Below are positions 17,774 to 27,047 of a stretch of 64,000 bases of DNA, piece after piece. A model generated the notes under the pieces. The model was not told where the DNA came from and ran no database searches. It was given only the letters and a program-made list of their open reading frames with translations. The first letter of the stretch is position 1; each line of letters starts with the position of its first letter. The translations under genes were made by a program, and so were the position numbers. Location of the stretch: positions 310,001 through 374,000 of the forward strand of contig NZ_JBHSMT010000026.1 of NCBI RefSeq assembly GCF_042654985.1. Reading direction: 5' to 3'. This stretch comes from Paraherbaspirillum soli (GTDB lineage: Bacteria > Pseudomonadota > Gammaproteobacteria > Burkholderiales > Burkholderiaceae_D).

Positions 17774-19300
17774 TCAGTCTTCCTTGCGCAGATGCGGGAA
17801 CAGGATGACGTCGCGGATGTTCGGCGAATCGGTGATCAGCATCATCAAGCGGTCGATGCCGATGCCGCAGCCGCCGGTCGGCGGCATGCCGTATTCCAGC
17901 GCCCGGATGTAGTCGGCGTCGTAAAACATGGCTTCTTCATCGCCCGCATCCTTGGCCGCAACCTGCGCCTGGAAGCGTGCTGCCTGGTCTTCGGCGTCGT
18001 TCAGCTCGGAGAAGCCGTTGGCGATTTCGCGGCCGCTGATGAACAATTCGAAACGCTCGGTAATGCCGGGCACGGTATCGGAGGCGCGCGCCAGCGGCGA
18101 TACTTCGACCGGATAGTCGATGATGTAGGTCGGGTCCCACAGCTGCGCTTCGGCGGTTTCTTCGAACAGCGCCAATTGCAGTGCGCCGAGGCCGGCGTGG
18201 GCATGCGGCTTGACGCCGAATTTCTTCAGTTCGGCCTTGATGAATTCGGCATCCTGCAGCTGCGCATCCTGGTAGTGCGGCGCATATTTGTTGATCGCGC
18301 CGACGATGGTCAGGCGCTCGAACGGCTTGCCCAGGTCCAGCTCGCGGCCTTGATAGGTCAGGCAGGCAGTGCCATGCGCATCAATCGCGGCTTGCCGGAT
18401 CACTTGTTCGGTGAAGGTCATCAGCCACTGATAGTCGACGTAGGCGGCATAGAATTCCATCATCGTGAATTCCGGATTGTGACGCGGCGACACGCCTTCG
18501 TTACGGAAATTGCGATTGACTTCGAACACGCGGTCGAAACCGCCCACCACCAGCCGCTTCAGGTACAGCTCGGGCGCGATGCGCATGAACATTTGCATGT
18601 CGAGCGCGTTGTGGTGGGTGATGAAGGGCTTGGCTGCGGCGCCGCCCGGGATCGCGTGCAGCATCGGCGTTTCGACTTCCATGAAGTCGTTCTTTTCCAT
18701 GAAGCGGCGGATCGACGACATCGCTGCGGTACGGGCCTTGAAGGTGCGACGCGTGTCTTCGTTCATGATCAGGTCGACGTAGCGCTGGCGGTATTTGGTT
18801 TCCTGATCGGCCAAGCCGTGGAATTTGTCCGGCAGCGGCCGCAAGGATTTGGTCAGCAGGCGCAGGGCGCTGACCTTGATCGACAGTTCGCCGGTCTTGG
18901 TTTTGAACAGCGTGCCTTCGGCGCCGAGGATGTCGCCCAGGTCGTAATGCTTGAAGGCCTCGTATTCGGCTTCGCCGGCTTGTTCCTTGGTGATGAACAA
19001 TTGAATCCGGCCGTCGGCCTTGGTGCCGGAGGCATCCTGCAAGGTTGCGAACGAGGCTTTGCCCATCACCCGTTTCAACATCATGCGGCCCGCCACCACG
19101 ACTTTGACCGCAGCCGCATCCAGCGCTTCGTTGTCGAGTTCGGCATAGCGCGCGTGCAGGTCGGCCGCTTTGTGGGTCGGCCGGAAGTCGTTCGGGAAGG
19201 CCACGCCTTGCGTGCGCAGTGCGGACAGTTTGGCGCGGCGTTCGCCGATGATTTTATTTTCGTCTTGCGGGACAGGTTGCTGCTGATTGTCTGTCGTCAT
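17774..19300 (-). CDS. lysS: Lysyl-tRNA synthetase, class II
   Basis: 508 residues, the usual length. The N-terminal OB-fold anticodon-binding domain (KVVVAGRMMLKRVMGKASFATLQDASG) leads into the class II core. Motif 2 is FRNEGVSPRHNPEFTMMEFYAAY and motif 3 ends GGCGIGIDRLMMLITDSPNIRDVILFP. The enzyme charges tRNA-Lys. It lies 61 bp downstream of prfB on the same strand, the conserved prfB-lysS order. Confidence 0.97.
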   Translation of the reverse strand: MTTDNQQQPVPQDENKIIGERRAKLSALRTQGVAFPNDFRPTHKAADLHARYAELDNEALDAAAVKVVVAGRMMLKRVMGKASFATLQDASGTKADGRIQLFITKEQAGEAEYEAFKHYDLGDILGAEGTLFKTKTGELSIKVSALRLLTKSLRPLPDKFHGLADQETKYRQRYVDLIMNEDTRRTFKARTAAMSSIRRFMEKNDFMEVETPMLHAIPGGAAAKPFITHHNALDMQMFMRIAPELYLKRLVVGGFDRVFEVNRNFRNEGVSPRHNPEFTMMEFYAAYVDYQWLMTFTEQVIRQAAIDAHGTACLTYQGRELDLGKPFERLTIVGAINKYAPHYQDAQLQDAEFIKAELKKFGVKPHAHAGLGALQLALFEETAEAQLWDPTYIIDYPVEVSPLARASDTVPGITERFELFISGREIANGFSELNDAEDQAARFQAQVAAKDAGDEEAMFYDADYIRALEYGMPPTGGCGIGIDRLMMLITDSPNIRDVILFPHLRKED

Positions 19301-19361
19301 GTCAGTTTCTTTTTAATTGGTGCGGTGGAGCAGGGCGGTTTAAGGTCGAGTTGAATTCGCC

Positions 19362-20466
19362 TTAAACGCCTTGCTTGAGCGATGCGGCGATGAAATCATC
19401 GAGATCGCCATCGAGGATTGCCTTGGTATTGCCGCTCTCGAAATTGGTGCGCAGATCCTTGATCCGCGACTGATCCAGTACGTAGGAGCGGATTTGGTGG
19501 CCCCAGCCGACGTCGGTTTTGGAGTCTTCCAGTTTCTGTTGCTCGCCCATGCGCTTGCGCAATTCCAGTTCGTACAGCTTGGCCTTCAACATATCCCAGG
19601 CTTCCGCGCGGTTGCGGTGCTGGCTGCGGTCGTTCTGGCATTGCACGACGATGCCGGACGGACCATGCGTCAGGCGTACCGCGGAATCGGTTTTGTTGAT
19701 GTGCTGACCGCCGGCGCCGGAGGCGCGATAGGTATCGACCCGGACATCGGCCGGATTGACTTCGATGTCGATCGAGTCGTCCACTTCCGGATACACGAAC
19801 AGGCTGGAAAACGAGGTGTGGCGGCCATTGGCGGAATCGAACGGCGACTTGCGCACGAGCCGGTGGACGCCGGTTTCGGTGCGCAAAAAGCCGTAGGCGT
19901 ACTCGCCCTCGACCTTCAGGGTGGCGGTCTTGATGCCAGCGACTTCACCGTCCGATTGTTCCAGGATGTCGACCTTGAAGCCCTTGCGTTCGCAATAGCG
20001 GACGTATTGACGCAGCAGCATCGAGGCCCAGTCCTGCGCTTCGGTACCGCCGGCGCCGGCTTGGATGTCGATGAAGCAATTGTTGGGGTCCATCGGATTG
20101 CTGAACATGCGGCGGAATTCCATGCCTTCCACCAGCTTTTTCAGAGACTCGGTATCGGCCTCGACCGCTGCCACCGTGTCTTCGTCCTGCTCGTCGCGCG
20201 CCATCTGAAACAGATCGGCGGTGTCGCGCAGATCGGCCTCGATCTTGGTCAGCGTCAACACGATCGCTTCCAGCGATTTCTTTTCCTTGCCGAGTTCCTG
20301 GGCGCGCTTCTGGTCATTCCAGACGTCCGGATCTTCAAGTTCGGCAGTTACCTGGTCTAGTTTCTCTGACTTGGTATCGAAGTCAAAGATACCTCCGTAG
20401 TTCGGCTTCGCGCGTGGTCAAGTCGGCGAGCAGGTTTTGTAGGGAATTTAAGCGTTCGGCTTCCAT
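19362..20466 (-). CDS. prfB: Peptide chain release factor 2, with programmed +1 frameshift
   Basis: ATG 20466 opens a 27-codon frame ending CTT-TGA at 20388-20383. A +1 shift on CTTTGAC joins it to the main frame from GAC 20384, giving 367 residues. The anticodon-like SPF motif (RKSPFDSANG) and the catalytic GGQ (SGAGGQHINKTDS) are present. RF2 terminates translation at UGA and UAA. The frameshift is autoregulatory: low RF2 favours shifting at its own UGA. It is followed by lysS. Confidence 0.96.
20382..20397 (-). promoter_or_regulatory. prfB programmed frameshift site
   Basis: Reading the minus strand: an internal Shine-Dalgarno-like CGGAGG (20397-20392), TAT, then CTT TGA C (20388-20382). 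The SD-to-slip spacing and the UGAC context match the known RF2 recoding site. Confidence 0.93.
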
Positions 20467-20806
20467 GATGGGCTCTCGTGCAATCAAACCCTAAATTATA
20501 CGCCAGCGCATAGGCGGTTACGCCGCTATATCGGCGTAACGGTTGGGTTTTATGGGTAAAAGGCAGGTCCAAGCGACAAATTGAAGCGCGATTGCTGATT
20601 CGTCAATTTCTTCCAGGCAGGAAAGTGAGCAAATTGAAATGATCCAAAAGGCCGGCAATGCGCTCAATGCTGCTGGCCTGGAATGTCCGGTTTTGTCCGC
20701 ACTATGTCTGGCGCAAGCATTTCGCTACAGGCGATCCTCTTCTAACATGCTGTCAAACGATGGCAGTCCGTTCCCGGATCGCCCGTGTTTCGGATGAGGT
20801 CTGATC
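20467..20806. other. Intergenic region between divergent prfB and PfpI genes
   Basis: 340 bp without a supported gene. It must hold the promoters for prfB-lysS (minus) and the PfpI-type gene (plus). I see no repeat, hairpin terminator or RNA gene in it. Confidence 0.6.
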
Positions 20807-21409
20807 ATGTTGAGCGTAGGGATACTGGTTTTTGACGATGTCGAAATTCTGGATTTTTCCGGGCCGTATGAAGTGTTTTCGACCGCGGCCCGGGTGCATG
20901 GCCGGACCAATGGCCATGCTGACGCCGGCCAGCTGTTTCGCTGCTTCCTGGTGGCGGCCAGCATGCGGCCGATACGCACTCGGGGCGGGATGCTGGTGTT
21001 GCCGGATTGCGTGCTGCCGCCGGTGGCCGATATTGATGTGCTGCTGGTGCCGGGCGGCGATGTGTCGGTCATCCGCAATAACGACGCGGTGATCGCCTGG
21101 ATTGCCGAGCAGTCGCGCAGTACGGAAATCATTGCCTCGGTCTGCACCGGCGCCTTCCTGCTGGCCAAGGCCGGCGTGCTGGACGGACTGGATGTCACTA
21201 CTCATTGGGAAGACCTGGATGAGTTGCAGAGCAGCTTTCCCAAGCTCACTTTGCAGCGCGATGTGGCCTGGGTCGATTGCGGTAAAGTGCTGACTTCGGG
21301 CGGCATTTCGGCTGGCGTCGATATGAGCTTGCATCTGGTTGCGCGGCTGGCGGGACGGCCGCTGGCGACTGCCACCGCTAAACAAATGGAGTATCGATGG
21401 TTGCAATAA
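20807..21409 (+). CDS. DJ-1/PfpI family protein (isonitrile hydratase-like)
   Basis: 200 residues of the class I glutamine amidotransferase-like fold: GILVFDDVEILDFSGPYEVFSTA at the N-terminus, VLLVPGGD, and the nucleophile elbow ASVCTGAFLLAKAGVLDG with the active Cys, followed by TTHWEDLDEL. Members include cyclohexyl-isocyanide hydratase and glyoxalase III-like proteins. The next gene encodes the same domain fused to an AraC DNA-binding domain and overlaps this one by 13 bp, so the two are co-translated and probably functionally paired. The reaction is not known. Confidence 0.85.
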   Translation: MLSVGILVFDDVEILDFSGPYEVFSTAARVHGRTNGHADAGQLFRCFLVAASMRPIRTRGGMLVLPDCVLPPVADIDVLLVPGGDVSVIRNNDAVIAWIAEQSRSTEIIASVCTGAFLLAKAGVLDGLDVTTHWEDLDELQSSFPKLTLQRDVAWVDCGKVLTSGGISAGVDMSLHLVARLAGRPLATATAKQMEYRWLQ

Positions 21410-22401
21410 GCGAACAAATGCACGCTGCCGAAACCACCGTGCCGGTCTATTTTCTGTTGCGCGAAGCGACCATGGCGCTTGACCTGATCGGTCCGGCGGA
21501 AGTGCTGCGCTACGCCAACCGGATCGCCGAACGGGAAGGCCGCGCCGACTTTTTCGATGTGCGCTACATCAGTGCCGAGTCCAACATCAATATGTCGATC
21601 GGACTTTGCCTGACCGGCTTCGGCGATCTGCCGGACAGCCTGCCGGGCGACGCCATCCTGGTGCTGAACGGTTGCACCGGCAGGGATGATGACTTCAGCA
21701 GCGCTGCCGATCAGCGTGCGGTGAAATGGCTGCGCAAGCATTGGCGGCCTTCGCACCGGTTGTTGTGTATTTGTACCGGGGCCTTGCTGGCCGGATATGC
21801 CGGTTTGCTGGACGGTCGTCGTTGCACCACACATCACAGCCATTGCGACGACTTGCGGCGTATCGCGCCGCGCGCGCAGGTGCTGGAAAATCGCATTTTT
21901 GTCGAAGACGGCAATATCTACACCAGCGCCGGGGTGACCACCGGGATTGATCTGGCGCTGCATGTGGTGGCCCAAATTGCCGGCCACGCACGCAGTGCTT
22001 CGATTGCGCGTTCATTGGTGGTGTATATGCGGCGTTCCGGCAGCGATCCGCAACTGTCGCCGTGGCTGGCTTGTCGCAATCATATGCATCCGGCGGTGCA
22101 TCGGGTGCAGGACGCCATCATCGGCAATCCGGCCAACGATTGGGATCTGGCGCAATTGGCGGAAATTGCCTTCACCAGCGAGCGCCATTTGACGCGCTTG
22201 TTCCGCGAACATACCGGCACTAGCCTGGTCGATTACATCCAGCGCATCCGGGTGGCGCTGGCGCGTGAATTGCTGACGCAATCGACATTGAATATGGAGC
22301 ATGTGGCCGAGCAGGCCGGGTTTCATTCGACCCGCCAATTGCGCCGCGTGTGGAAGAAATTCGAGGAGTTGTCGCCTAGTCAGCAGAGGATGGCGCAGTA
22401 A
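21397..22401 (+). CDS. GlxA-type transcriptional regulator (DJ-1/PfpI domain + AraC HTH)
   Basis: 334 residues. The N-terminal DJ-1/PfpI-like domain (VYFLLREATMALDLIGPAEVLRYAN ... LLCICTGALLAGYAGLLDG) probably senses a ligand. The C-terminal ~100 residues are the double HTH of AraC (IIGNPANDWDLAQLAEIAFTSERHLTRLFREHTG ... HVAEQAGFHSTRQLRRVWKKFE). It overlaps the upstream PfpI gene, which it may regulate. Its final CAGTAA is included in the 119-bp tandem duplication that follows. Confidence 0.9.
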   Translation: MVAISEQMHAAETTVPVYFLLREATMALDLIGPAEVLRYANRIAEREGRADFFDVRYISAESNINMSIGLCLTGFGDLPDSLPGDAILVLNGCTGRDDDFSSAADQRAVKWLRKHWRPSHRLLCICTGALLAGYAGLLDGRRCTTHHSHCDDLRRIAPRAQVLENRIFVEDGNIYTSAGVTTGIDLALHVVAQIAGHARSASIARSLVVYMRRSGSDPQLSPWLACRNHMHPAVHRVQDAIIGNPANDWDLAQLAEIAFTSERHLTRLFREHTGTSLVDYIQRIRVALARELLTQSTLNMEHVAEQAGFHSTRQLRRVWKKFEELSPSQQRMAQ

Positions 22402-22633
22402 GTAGGGCGGAAAAGCGTAGCGTCTTCCGCCGTGTTGGATGCGTCAAACGCATGTGGTACATCCAACGGCGGATAACGCTGCGCTCATCCGCCCTACGGG
22501 TTGCGGATTTTGAACAGTAAGTAGGGCGGAAAAGCGCAGCGTCTTCCGCCGTTCTGGATGCGTCAAACGCATGTGGTACATCCAACGGCGGATAACGCTA
22601 CGCTCATCCGCCCTACAGGTTGTAGATTTTGAA
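22396..22633. repeat. Two tandem 119-bp units, each carrying a REPIN doublet
   Basis: The unit starting CAGTAAGTAGGGCGG at 22396 is repeated at 22515 with only a few base changes. Each holds a GGCGGAA/TTCCGCC head, a spacer with the palindrome-like TTGGATG...CATCCAA, and an inverted GGCGGAT/ATCCGCC head, then GGTTG and GATTTTGAA. The first unit overlaps the stop codon of the AraC gene. Confidence 0.88.
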
Positions 22634-22640
22634 TAGGCTC

Positions 22641-24335
22641 TTATATGGCTTCCGCGTGTTCCACCATCAACTGCACTTTGGTGACGCCGTTGTACTCGTT
22701 GGCGTCCAGCCGGAACGCGACCTTGGCGTGTGCGCCGAGGTTGTCGATATGGCCGAACCAGATCGCATCGTAGCGCGTGCCGTTTCTCTCCAAGAGCAAT
22801 TTGAGGTGCTTTTCTTTTAGGATGCGCTGGCTGAGCACCTTGAATTCGTCGCAAAAAACCGGCGGCGCAAATCCTTGTCCCCATACTTGCCCCTCCATCA
22901 GTTCGATGAACTGGGTGGTGTAGTAGGCATCTTCCAGCGGGCCGTCGGTTTCGATCACGCGTTCCAGCTGGCTTTGTCCGAGCCAGTCACGGCCGACTTT
23001 TTCAAATGCCGCGGCAAAGGCGTCGAAGGCGTCGGCCCGTATCGTCAGGCCGGCCGCCATCGCGTGGCCGCCGAATTTCTCGATCAGGCTGGGAGCGTGT
23101 TTGGACACTAGATCCAAGGCGTCGCGCAGATGAAAGCCGGGGATCGAACGGCCCGAGCCCTTGATCAATCCTTCACCGCCGGGGGCGAAGGTGATGGTCG
23201 GGCGGTAGAACTTGTCTTTCAGGCGGGACGCGACGATACCGATCACGCCCTGATGCCATGAGGCGTCGAACACGCTGATGGTGGTGCTGTCTTGCGGTTT
23301 GAAATCGTCCAGCAGCGCCAGCGCGGTATCTTGCATGTCGGCTTCGATATCGCGTCGTTCGCGGTTGATGCTGTCTAGCTGCTGGGCGATGGCCCAGGCG
23401 CGGCCTTCGTCGTCGGTGGTCAGGCATTCGATCCCGAGCGCCATGTCGGCCAGGCGGCCGGCGGCGTTCAGGCGCGGTCCTACCGCGAAGCCGAGATCGA
23501 ACGGCGTGGCGCGCCGGGCTTCGCGGCCGGCCGCGCGAAACAATGCGGCGACGCCGGCATGCATGCGGCCGGCGCGCATGCGCTTCAAGCCTTGCGCCAC
23601 CAGGATGCGGTTGTTGGCGTCCAGTTTGACGACGTCGGCGACCGTGCCGAGCGCCACCAGATCCAGCAACACATCCAGTTTCGGCTGGGTTTTGGCATCG
23701 AACACGCCGCGCTTGCGCAGTTCTGCGCGCAGGGCCAGCAAGACATAGAACATGACGCCGACGCCGGCCAGGTTCTTGCTGGGGAAGCCGCATTCCGGTT
23801 GGTTCGGATTGACGATCACGCGCGCCGCCGGCAGCGTATCGGCCGGCAAGTGATGGTCGGTGACCACCACTTCGATGCCGCGCCGGTTGGCTGCGGCCAC
23901 GCCGTCGATGCTGGCGATGCCGTTGTCGACGGTGACGATGATGTCGGGCGATTTTTCGCGTGCGGTCAGTTCGACGATTTCAGGAGTCAGGCCGTAACCG
24001 TATTCAAACCGGTTCGGCACGATGAAGTCGATGTTTGCGCCCAGCATGCGCAAGCCGCGCAGCCCGACCGCGCAGGCGGTGGCGCCGTCGCAATCGTAGT
24101 CGGCGACGATCACCATTTTCTTTTGCGCGGCGATGGCGTCGGCCAGGAAGCTGGCGGCGGCGTCGATGTGCAGCAAACCGGCAGGGGCGATCAGCGAGCC
24201 CAGTTCGCTTTCCAGTTCTTTCACATCGAGCAGGCCGCGCGCGGTATAGACGCGCGCCAGGACCGGATGCACGCCGCTTTGACGCAGGCGCTCGGAATCT
24301 CTAAACGAATAGGGGCGGGTGACGATGCGGGTCAT
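22641..24335 (-). CDS. recJ: Single-stranded-DNA-specific exonuclease RecJ
   Basis: 564 residues from ATG 24335 (MTRIVTRPYS). DHH-family phosphoesterase motifs are present: VIVADYDCDGATA, IIVTVDNGI, VVVTDHHLPAD, VALGTVADVV, and the DHHA1 motif GGHAMAAGL. RecJ degrades single-stranded DNA 5' to 3' in recombination and mismatch repair, using Mn2+/Mg2+. Length is normal. Its start overlaps the upstream gene's stop (ATGA at 24335-24332), so the two are co-translated. Confidence 0.95.
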   Translation of the reverse strand: MTRIVTRPYSFRDSERLRQSGVHPVLARVYTARGLLDVKELESELGSLIAPAGLLHIDAAASFLADAIAAQKKMVIVADYDCDGATACAVGLRGLRMLGANIDFIVPNRFEYGYGLTPEIVELTAREKSPDIIVTVDNGIASIDGVAAANRRGIEVVVTDHHLPADTLPAARVIVNPNQPECGFPSKNLAGVGVMFYVLLALRAELRKRGVFDAKTQPKLDVLLDLVALGTVADVVKLDANNRILVAQGLKRMRAGRMHAGVAALFRAAGREARRATPFDLGFAVGPRLNAAGRLADMALGIECLTTDDEGRAWAIAQQLDSINRERRDIEADMQDTALALLDDFKPQDSTTISVFDASWHQGVIGIVASRLKDKFYRPTITFAPGGEGLIKGSGRSIPGFHLRDALDLVSKHAPSLIEKFGGHAMAAGLTIRADAFDAFAAAFEKVGRDWLGQSQLERVIETDGPLEDAYYTTQFIELMEGQVWGQGFAPPVFCDEFKVLSQRILKEKHLKLLLERNGTRYDAIWFGHIDNLGAHAKVAFRLDANEYNGVTKVQLMVEHAEAI

Positions 24336-25411
24336 GATAGTAGGCCTGTCAAAGCTGGTTTTACCCAGAATTTTTTGAGCGAGAGCCGGCTCGCGGTCGA
24401 TGCGGTGATGCGTGTGTTGTCGGTAAAAACAAGTGAAAGGCGATCCAGTTTGCCGCTCTGGAGTGCTTGCAGCAACGGCGCGAACCAGTCGCTCTCCAGC
24501 GTCCGCAGTTGCTGCAGCCAGCTCGACCATTCTGCCGTCAGGGCTGGCTGGATCAACTGATCCAGTATCAGCAAGCCATGCTGGGGAGCGGCGCTGACGA
24601 TGTCGCCGGCGCGGCAATCGGCGACGGCGGTTGCGGCGAATTGGCCGAAGGCGGCCAGCCAGCCGGACGACATGCCGGCCGGGCTGAACACTTCACGATA
24701 TGTGGCTTGCCCCGTGCTGGGCAACGGCGCGGCGGCTGAGCCGCCCCACAGCCACAAGGAATTGACGCTCTGTAATCCGCGCGCCTCGCGCTGTTGGTTC
24801 AAGGGATGGGTGAACCACGCCATTTGCACTTCGTTTTGCAATTTGCGCCAGGCGCGCTCGCCTTCGCCCTGCGGCATCCAGATGTCGATGTTGTGGCCGC
24901 AGGTGGCATCCGGGGTGGAGGTGCGCAAGTCGTGCCAATCGTCGGCGCGCATGAACCAGGTATTGGCGTTGCCATAGACCAGGGAGCGGCCGGCTTCCTC
25001 GAATAGCGGTATGGCGACATCGAACAATTGCCGTGCATCGGCGTCCGTCAGATTCACCTGACGCAGGTCGGTCAGAACCAGGTGGTCGCGGGCAACATGG
25101 ATGTGGGCCGGGTGCAGCATGAACCAGATGCCTTGATCGACGCTCAAGCCGAGCGCGCGCATGGCGGCGACGGCGATCGGCGGACTGCTTTGATGCTCGC
25201 TATCGCTGGGAGCGGACGCCGGCAGGCCGGCTTGCGACGCCAGCCAGGCTTCATGCGGCAAGGCACGGGCAAACTCGTCAAAGGTTTGCCGCTTGCAGTT
25301 GGAGCGGGCCAGCAGGGTGGCAAGTGCAGGTACTTTCAAGTCGCGCAACACATCGCGCGCCAGTTCAGGCGGGGGCAGGCCGAACGGTAATAGGATATCA
25401 ATATGAATCAT
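24332..25411 (-). CDS. Conserved protein co-translated with recJ, function unknown
   Basis: 359 residues from ATG 25411 (MIHIDILLPFGLPPPELARDVLRDL). Recognisable stretches include IWFMLHPAHIHVARDHLVLTDL, TWFMRADDWHDL, HNIDIWMPQGEG and SVNSLWLWGGSAA. From memory, similar proteins next to recJ in Burkholderiales are annotated as phosphoglycerate mutase or RpfE-type regulators, but I see no clear catalytic motif to support either. No signal peptide or membrane helix. The 4-bp overlap with recJ suggests a shared or coordinated role. Confidence 0.7.
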   Translation of the reverse strand: MIHIDILLPFGLPPPELARDVLRDLKVPALATLLARSNCKRQTFDEFARALPHEAWLASQAGLPASAPSDSEHQSSPPIAVAAMRALGLSVDQGIWFMLHPAHIHVARDHLVLTDLRQVNLTDADARQLFDVAIPLFEEAGRSLVYGNANTWFMRADDWHDLRTSTPDATCGHNIDIWMPQGEGERAWRKLQNEVQMAWFTHPLNQQREARGLQSVNSLWLWGGSAAAPLPSTGQATYREVFSPAGMSSGWLAAFGQFAATAVADCRAGDIVSAAPQHGLLILDQLIQPALTAEWSSWLQQLRTLESDWFAPLLQALQSGKLDRLSLVFTDNTRITASTASRLSLKKFWVKPALTGLLS

Positions 25412-25449
25412 GGCGCGATTGTATGGCAAACTGGCCGGTTTCGCGAAAA

Positions 25450-25581
25450 GGGCACCCCTATAAACCTACTACGCGACCCAATCTCGGGGCTGCGATGCTC
25501 GCTGTACTTCCGTACAGTTGCAGGTGTTGCAACTTCGTCGCCCCGACCTTGGGCCGCTCGCTACGGTTTCTAGAGGTGCCC
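25450..25581. mobile_element. MITE-like element, family GGGCACCTCTAAAAACC, copy B
   Basis: 132 bp with near-perfect 17-bp inverted ends (GGGCACCCCTATAAACC and the complement of GGGCACCTCTAGAAACC). AAAA flanks both sides (25446-25449, 25582-25585), a 4-bp target duplication. It has no coding capacity. It lies between the recJ-linked gene and the small plus-strand gene at 25656. Confidence 0.8.
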
Positions 25582-25655
25582 AAAAGCCTATGCCCACGCC
25601 GCTGGCGTACCATAGGGGCCGCAAACAGAATCAGAAGTTTTTATAGGAAGCAGTG

Positions 25656-26021
25656 ATGGACGACAGTTTGACAAAAGATGAATACGACGCGCTTGGACAA
25701 ATCAGTAAGGCGCCGCGGCACGGACGCGTAAGCGCGTGCGTCGCCAGGAACGCCAAGCGTCTGGCCGGTCTTAAATTCGTCACGCGCGAAAGAGATGGCA
25801 GCCTGGTAATAACCGACAAGGGCAAGCAAACGCTGTTTGTCAAAAGCTGCATCGACGGACTGCGCGCCGTTGCGGATGATCCGCTGGCCAAGCTTGCGGT
25901 CGAGGTTGCGACTTTCCTCGGCAAGAAAGGGCACATAAAGCCGAGTGAGGCGGGCGGCGGCTTCGACATCACCCAAAAGGGCCGCGAATGTCTGGCGGAT
26001 ATCGATTCCACCACCCGTTAG
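25656..26021 (+). CDS. Hypothetical protein with winged-helix-like pattern
   Basis: 121 residues from ATG 25656, with AGGAAG upstream; an adjacent GTG at 25653 is less likely. The first ~70 residues look like a small winged helix (MDDSLTKDEYDALGQI...NAKRLAGLKFVTRERDGSLVITDKGKQTL), and a second similar half ends FDITQKGRECLADI, which suggests an internal duplication. DNA binding is a guess. It is convergent with the membrane-protein gene at 26080. Confidence 0.65.
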   Translation: MDDSLTKDEYDALGQISKAPRHGRVSACVARNAKRLAGLKFVTRERDGSLVITDKGKQTLFVKSCIDGLRAVADDPLAKLAVEVATFLGKKGHIKPSEAGGGFDITQKGRECLADIDSTTR

Positions 26022-26041
26022 TATTTTTGGCGCATCTCCTG

Positions 26042-26070
26042 GCGGGAGCGGTCAACGGACGGCTCCCGTT
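26042..26070. terminator. Hairpin between convergent genes
   Basis: CGGGAGC pairs with GCTCCCG across a 14-nt loop, followed on the plus strand by TTTGCT. It sits midway between the ends of two convergent genes. The T-run is short, so confidence is moderate. Confidence 0.45.
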
Positions 26071-26079
26071 TGCTCGTCG

Positions 26080-26832
26080 TTATGACTGAAGCTGAACCTG
26101 GCGCCTCGCCCGGCTCTTATCCCAAGTGCTGTAAACGATGAACGCGCCAAGCACAGCCGCCAGCAGCAGCGACGAGTTGAGGGTGCCCAAATCCAGGCCG
26201 CCTTTGTCGACCGACTTTGTCAGGAAATCACCCAGGGTTGCGCCGAACGGGCGGGTCAACACGAAGGCCAGCCAGAACAGCAAGACTTTGGAAATCTTGG
26301 TATAAAACGCCGCCAACACCACCAGCCCCAGCAGGCCGCCGATCAAGAATGCGCCGCCGGCAAATCCAAGCCCGGAATCATCTGCCAGGAAGTCGCCCAA
26401 GGCGGTACCCAAGGTGTTCGAAAACAGAATCGCTGCCCAGTACAGTAATTCGCCCTTGAAGCTTTTGATGTTGTCGACCGACAGCGATTTTTCGCTAAAA
26501 CGCCAGAACGCCAATATCGCCAACAGAATGGCGGTCAAGATCATCGAGCCCTTGGCATAGCCCAGTCCCAGGGTGCGATCCATGTAATCGGACATGGTGG
26601 TGCCGGCGGTGCTGGTGGCCAGGATGACGGTCCAGTACAGCAGCGGGTGGAATTTTTTTGACGCCAGTTGCGATGCCAGCGCGGTAAAAAACACGCCAAT
26701 CAAAATCAGCGAGCTGACGGCATAGCCGACGTTCATGGTCTGCGCCAAAAGGTCGCCTGCGGTTTCGCCCAGGGTGGTGGCGCAGATCTTCATGATCCAG
26801 AAAATGAGCGTGATTTGAGGAAGTTTGTTCAT
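26080..26832 (-). CDS. Membrane protein of COG4705 type with four internal repeats
   Basis: 250 residues and about eight membrane helices. Four similar helix pairs are visible, each with a small-residue turn and an acid: TTLGETAGDLLA, STAGTTMSDYMDRTLGLGYAKGS, NTLGTALGDFLADDSGLGFAGGA, and RPFGATLGDFLTKSVDKGGLDLG. It matches what I recall as uncharacterised membrane-anchored COG4705 proteins. The repeated Thr-Gly/Asp motif in the membrane could form a pseudo-fourfold pore or cation site. Function is unknown. Confidence 0.75.
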   Translation of the reverse strand: MNKLPQITLIFWIMKICATTLGETAGDLLAQTMNVGYAVSSLILIGVFFTALASQLASKKFHPLLYWTVILATSTAGTTMSDYMDRTLGLGYAKGSMILTAILLAILAFWRFSEKSLSVDNIKSFKGELLYWAAILFSNTLGTALGDFLADDSGLGFAGGAFLIGGLLGLVVLAAFYTKISKVLLFWLAFVLTRPFGATLGDFLTKSVDKGGLDLGTLNSSLLLAAVLGAFIVYSTWDKSRARRQVQLQS

Positions 26833-27047
26833 CTGTATTCTTTTTAGTGGTGGCTGAAATAAGCGGCCGGCGAATGAGGTTTGAAGGAAGGCCGTTGGCA
26901 GGAAGCACTATGAAGGATGAAACTTAGGAAAAACATAGGGTTTTGCTTCAATACGCAGGCGCGACCGGCTAAAGTTCGAATGATATCAAATTTGGGCATC
27001 GATAAAAAATCTATATAAATCAATTGCATAGGTGTTCTTCTTGATAG

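Noticed and set aside
17792..19354. 520-codon ORF opposite lysS
   Set aside because: A shadow of the lysS codon pattern; no family features.
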